A stretch of DNA of 64,000 nt, taken from positions 1-64,000 of the forward strand of contig BDIU01000465.1 of assembly GCA_002118135.1 (NCBI GenBank), written 5' to 3'. The translations under genes and the position numbers were made by a program. This stretch comes from Trebouxia sp. TZW2008. Its lineage: Eukaryota; Chlorophyta; Trebouxiophyceae; Trebouxiales; Trebouxiaceae. Within the stretch, counting starts at the first letter, position 1. Each line of letters starts with the position of its first letter. Below, in pieces: positions 61,701 to 64,000 of this stretch. The notes beneath the pieces are model-generated. The model had not been told where the DNA came from. It worked only from the letters and a program-made list of their open reading frames with translations, and searched no databases.

Positions 61701-63125
61701 GAACACAAACGGTCCAAAGGCCAGTACAGAGCATGCAGTATTCAGCGAGCATCATAGACACAAATGGTACAAAGGCCTGTACAACTTGTGCAGAACTGAT
61801 CAAACCTAAATCCAAATTGGGGAAGTTACCCTGTTTGCAACGCTGCTGCTGCCCTTGAGAATTGATCTGGGGTGGCGCCCAGATCAGAGATGACACACAG
61901 TCCAAATGCCTGCCCAAAGCATGCAAATTTGAATGAGGATTTGCGGCAGTTAGTAGGCATGCACCCTGCTGACACAGATGCAACGCCATAACGAGTTGTA
62001 CGCATGCTGCAAAGGCTCATGTGGATCAAAGCTCTCAGCTTCCCAGCCCAAGAGATTGCTGCTCAACAACGAGCTTTACATGTTTGGCACTGTGTGCATA
62101 TCAGTCTCAATCTGACAGCACCAACACCTACCAACTGTATTTAGCAACTGCTCCGTCAGGATAGTACGTATGTCAAAGGGCATGGCATCAAACTGACAGC
62201 ACCAGTGCGCAGCAGCTGCACCTAGCAGCTGCTCAAGCAGGAACAACACACGTGTCAAAGAGCATAGTGTCAAATTGACAGCACTAATGCCCAGCAACTG
62301 CACCTAACAATTATAAGTAGCACCTGCTGCAGCAGGGCAGCAAACACATCGGAGCACATGGTCTCAAAGTGAAAAGTGACAGCACTCACAACTGCAACTA
62401 GCAAGCGCTCAGAATAGTGAACGTGTAAAAGCATGTGGACTCACCCTGTCTGCATGCCAGGGTCGCTGTGTCTGAGCCTCCACCCCCTCGCCTGTCTTGA
62501 CACCACCAGCATAGAATTGGTTGGATGGGAAGCGGCAGATGGCCGGGTGCATGCGATACTGTGTGTCAAGCACCTGCCAACATACAGTGCATGTTGTGAG
62601 CACTCAAAGGCGTCATGCAAAATCATACGCAATTTGGTTATGCATGTCCAACACCTGCTGACATACAATGCATTTCCTGAGTATTCAATTGCATCATAGA
62701 AAGAAATATGCATTTGCAATGGGAGGGACTGACGCAAGTGCTGCACCTGGAAATACAGTTTCAAAACATGCCATTCCCTATGGTTTTGTGAAATGATGCA
62801 CTTGCTTTGGTGCTTCACATAAAGCTAGCAAAACACTGCGAATTTAGGATTTGGGCTTGGGTCTGCTAGCAAATGTGCATATGTGATGTCAAGAAAAATG
62901 ATAATGCCAAGGCATGGCGACCTGTATGGGTGGCCAGCTTGCTGCAACCTCTCGATCGAACATCACAACTATGAGGTTGCAAATGACAGAAAGAGGGAGA
63001 GTGACCTGCACAGGGTAGCCCGCTTGCTGCAGTCTCTTGAAGAGGGACACATCGTAGCCGTACGACACTGCTCGCTTGGAGATGACTGTGGCTGGCAGCT
63101 GTATGGGATCTCCCACCAGGTACAC
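58739..63125 (-). CDS. SEN1/MAA3-like superfamily 1 helicase, 5' end missing
   Basis: SEN1/Senataxin-type helicases resolve RNA-D​NA hybrids and terminate transcription. Minus-strand exons, all in phase: 63006-63125 (VYLVGDPIQLPATVISKRAV), 62445-62573 (VLDTQYRMHPAICRFPSNQF), 61274-61456 (AFGPFVFYDVGGKEM, then SVAVISPYKAQ), 60726-60812 (VDINTIDGFQ), 59947-60143 (GREKDVAIFSTVRTS, ADERRVNVGLTRARSSLIVI) and 59413-59509 (YRPAKPFADFLQKLI). These are helicase motifs III to VI in order. A last exon ending at 58739 carries an acidic DDDPDAYSDYDEM segment and a basic terminus (GAAKRAKAARK), probably a nuclear signal. Its junction to the previous exon is out of phase by one, so a small exon may be missing. 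The Walker A exon and N-terminus lie beyond the right edge or in unrecognised exons. Confidence 0.9.
59175..59360. repeat. 92-bp tandem duplication in helicase intron
   Basis: TTGTTTGTGTTGGCAGCTGT starts units at about 59176 and 59268, with TAAGAGCTGTAGGC shared. Confidence 0.85.
59810..60030. repeat. Copy of a helicase exon end
   Basis: The exon end containing GCCTTGGCATTGCCAATCAC and CACCTGTCAATTTTGGCCTG (59943-60025) has a diverged copy at about 59813-59897 with the GTG donor side conserved. Confidence 0.85.
61440..61930. repeat. Copies of a helicase exon start, three to four
   Basis: The acceptor and AFGPFVFYDVGGKEMIPEGS region of exon 61274-61456 recurs upstream at about 61515-61592, 61655-61725 and 61845-61920 with frame breaks. 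Period about 130-150 bp. Confidence 0.85.
62085..62440. repeat. About 83-bp tandem repeat, four copies
   Basis: Units carry TGACAGCACCAA-GC and GCAACTGCACCTA-CA with TGTCAAAG-GCAT (near 62113, 62195, 62277 and 62378). Intronic. Confidence 0.8.
62565..62700. repeat. Copy of helicase exon 62445-62573 acceptor region
   Basis: CACCTGC-AACATACA-TGCAT with GAGCACTCAA, near 62571, recurs near 62653 (CACCTGCTGACATACAATGC, GAGTATTCAA), a junction-spanning duplication of about 82 bp. Confidence 0.75.
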
Positions 63126-64000
63126 CTGTACCAGACAGCAGCACCTTCAGCATGTTGCAGCAAGCAATCACGTGACTCTGACAGTCGTCAGCTGCAAATG
63201 GGCAGCTGATTTCTTTTGTATGTCTCATTTCCAGTATGTGCCTCAAAATGACCTACAGGAATACTCAACAACAGATCAGCTATGATGTCAATGATGCCCA
63301 CAAATCCGGTAAGCAACACATGCTGGGGCAGCTGACCTTCTGACACCAGGGCAGTTTGCCAAAAAGACAAGCAAACAATGTTCAGGTACAGGACTTTGAC
63401 ACAGTCTGAGACACAGTGCAACTGATCAGGGCAGACCTGCTAGCAATGCTCTACAACATGAGCAAAATATGCAGCACAAATTGCTTTGCCTGTCAGTCTC
63501 GCTTTGCCAGCACTATGCATTCAGGACGGCTTTGCATCATGACGTTACGCTGTGACACTAGGTTATGATGATGCAGTGACAATTTGCGGTTTGACATTGC
63601 TGTTCCATTGTTTCTCATTGTTGGAATTGTGAAATCATCAACACTAGTATAAGGCTGGGTGTCACAGTCCAAGCAACCTCAATTAGAACCCCATGTAAGA
63701 TCTTTTCAGGAACCCGGGTTTCTATTTTGATGAAAATGATACATAGCTCTTGCTAACGTCCAAAGCACAACAATTGTGTGACAGCATCAGGATAGTGCTC
63801 AGCAGCATTACCATACTAGCATGGTACACATCAACAGTGCTGCTTTGTAGCAGACACTCAGTGGAAATGTCGTCATCAGCATTGTGACAGTGTGACAACA
63901 TTGATGCACCAATGATGTCATAACAGTGTTGCAAAAGCAGTACCGCAGTGTCGCAACAGTTTCAAAACAATGGTACTGGCAGCATCCACTGTGGCTGACC
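63126..64000. other. Unassigned right edge, probably helicase intron
   Basis: Upstream of the VYLVGDP exon on the minus strand. No Walker A or DEAA exon was recognised, so this is probably intron or diverged exon sequence. Confidence 0.35.

Overview
This is a window of eukaryotic nuclear DNA, most likely from a green alga. Multi-exon GT-AG genes lie on both strands. They include plastid-targeted products (an Obg GTPase and ribosomal protein bL21), a plant-type PEX16, an HY5-like bZIP, a BIM-like bHLH and a DUF2358 protein. A lichen-photobiont-type trebouxiophyte would fit the roughly balanced base composition, but that placement is inference.

Layout. 1-1191: 3' end of MLH1 (+). 1748-7614 and probably on to about 10.1 kb: a LON substrate-binding-domain gene (-). 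About 10.57-13.25 kb: a FIST-like gene (-). 13302-20021: complete PEX16 (+, nine exons). 20673-22784: bHLH factor (-). 23442-25136: DUF2358 gene (+), sharing an intergenic region rich in CACGTG G-boxes with the bHLH gene. 25687-35559: an AT-rich, intron-poor insert. 35.6-43.2 kb: gene-poor DNA with a segmental duplication, minisatellites, assembly gaps and a small transposon. 43225-43800: profilin (-). 46476-47793: HY5-like bZIP (-). 49195-49458: small ORF (-). 49544-54827: complete plastid Obg GTPase (+, eleven exons). 55331-55403: tRNA with a His anticodon. 56939-57713: plastid bL21 (+). 58739 to about 63.1 kb: SEN1/MAA3-like SF1 helicase (-), 5' end not in the window.

The most unusual object is the 9.9-kb insert. 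It lies between two GA microsatellite tracts and has a 14-bp inverted sequence near its ends. Its compact ORFs alternate strictly in strand. They include a Ser/Thr-rich fibre-like repeat protein of about 1,100 codons, a protein with cyclic-nucleotide-binding folds, and a membrane-anchor-tagged PKA-like kinase whose 3' end overlaps the cNMP-binding ORF. No capsid, polymerase, integrase or packaging gene is seen. It looks like an integrated viral or virus-derived element, or an unclassified cargo transposon.

The second theme is architecture. Introns of PEX16 and of the LON, FIST and helicase genes carry tandem, decayed copies of neighbouring exon-intron junctions, with periods of about 80-230 bp. 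Because intact exons could be joined in phase across PEX16, most of these copies are probably non-coding. Two copies of a pogo/Emigrant-like MITE and one 169-bp MITE with a paralogous empty site were also found.
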